Positions 5,514-5,908 of a stretch of 5,908 nucleotides of DNA are shown here, one piece after another. A program made the translations under genes and the position numbers. The stretch covers positions 1 to 5,908 of the forward strand of contig JAAZNX010000111.1 of assembly GCA_012798025.1 (NCBI GenBank), read 5' to 3'. Under the pieces are notes generated by a model that did not search any database, was not told the DNA's origin, and saw only the letters and a program-made list of their open reading frames with translations. Numbering within the stretch: position 1 is the stretch's first letter; every line of letters starts with the position of its first letter. The DNA is from Methanothrix sp. Lineage in GTDB: Archaea > Halobacteriota > Methanosarcinia > Methanotrichales > Methanotrichaceae.

Positions 5514-5908
5514 GTCGGCTCTGTAAGTTCGCAGTAGTCTTCTGGCTCAATATGCACCACCACGTCCAATACTCCCTCAATGGAGCTTTTGATAGCTTCT
5601 TCAACGTCCCCCGCCACTTTGTGGGCTGCCTCGATGGAAAGAGACGAGTCAACGCCGATGTGCAGGTCCACGAACATCTCACCTGGCATTCCACGAGTCC
5701 TGACGCGGTGGCAGTTGCACACCCCTTCAACAGACTCGGCCAGTTTCCTGATAACACCCTCTTCGATCAACGCCTTGTCCAGCAGTATCCTGGAGCTATC
5801 TTTTATAATTTCCAGCCCGGTTAGAATTATCAGCCCGGTTATCAACAGGGCTATGATCGGATCTGCCAGAGGATAGCCCATCTTGACTGCCACAAATCCC
5901 AAAATCAC
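5495..5908 (-). CDS. Cation diffusion facilitator (CDF) metal exporter, C-terminal part (5' end outside window)
   Basis: The frame is open to the window edge, so the GTG at 5908 is probably an internal Val. 137 residues are visible. Residues 1-32 cover the end of one membrane helix, the GYPLADPIIA loop typical of CDF proteins, and the last helix (IIALLITGLIILTGLEII). Then comes the DSSRILLD link to the cytoplasmic ferredoxin-like domain. In that domain His83 (DLHIGVD), His96 (EAAH) and His119 with Glu121 (HIEPED) sit where E. coli YiiP has the metal-binding His232, His248, His283 and Asp285. The transport-site motif of the earlier helices lies outside the window. CDF proteins exchange Zn2+, Fe2+, Mn2+ or similar for protons; the metal cannot be read here. 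The tail is short (RRLGK) and its stop overlaps the CHAT start. Confidence 0.92.
   Translation of the reverse strand: MILGFVAVKMGYPLADPIIALLITGLIILTGLEIIKDSSRILLDKALIEEGVIRKLAESVEGVCNCHRVRTRGMPGEMFVDLHIGVDSSLSIEAAHKVAGDVEEAIKSSIEGVLDVVVHIEPEDYCELTEPTRRLGK

Noticed and set aside
5450..5824. 124-codon plus-strand open frame opposite the CDF and CHAT starts
   Set aside because: It lies antisense to the well-supported CDF C-terminus and CHAT start, shows no recognisable domain, and is explained as a shadow of those frames.

Overview
The window looks archaeal, most likely from a methanogen of the Methanothrix/Methanosarcinales type. This is an inference from protein style (a CHAT-NTPase-TPR giant, a secreted TPR protein, a CDF transporter with an archaeal-like C-terminus), from GGAGG/GAGGTG ribosome-binding sites, and from short T-runs without classical hairpin terminators. 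No database search was possible. Every convincing gene lies on the minus strand, so the window reads from right to left.

Right part (5908 down to about 2119): the 3' half of a cation diffusion facilitator (CDF) transporter gene ends in an ATGA overlap with a 1043-residue protein. That protein has an N-terminal CHAT (caspase-like) domain, a STAND-type P-loop NTPase, a probable winged helix and a TPR array. The CHAT domain appears to lack both catalytic residues: Gln replaces the usual His and Arg replaces the usual Cys. Directly downstream, a start region with a strong ribosome-binding site opens a very short reading frame. One base would join it to a 63-codon frame, so this may be a frameshifted small gene.

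Middle (1882-2281): an AT-rich stretch with no convincing intact gene. It holds a 16-bp palindrome, a T8 run, a short plus-strand frame broken by one stop, and a probable BRE/TATA promoter for the left gene group.

Left part (1860 down to 1): three closely spaced minus-strand genes, each with an apparent N-terminal export signal. They encode a small protein with 23 cysteines after the signal, a protein with two copies of an approximately 83-residue domain plus a decapeptide-repeat tail, and a TPR protein that runs off the window. The 42- and 37-base gaps suggest one transcription unit acting at or outside the cell surface. The right group is cytoplasmic or membrane-bound, and nothing in the sequence ties the two groups together functionally.

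The best candidates for something undescribed are the CHAT-fold protein with a substituted dyad coupled to a metal transporter, and the Cys-rich / duplicated-domain / TPR exported cluster.
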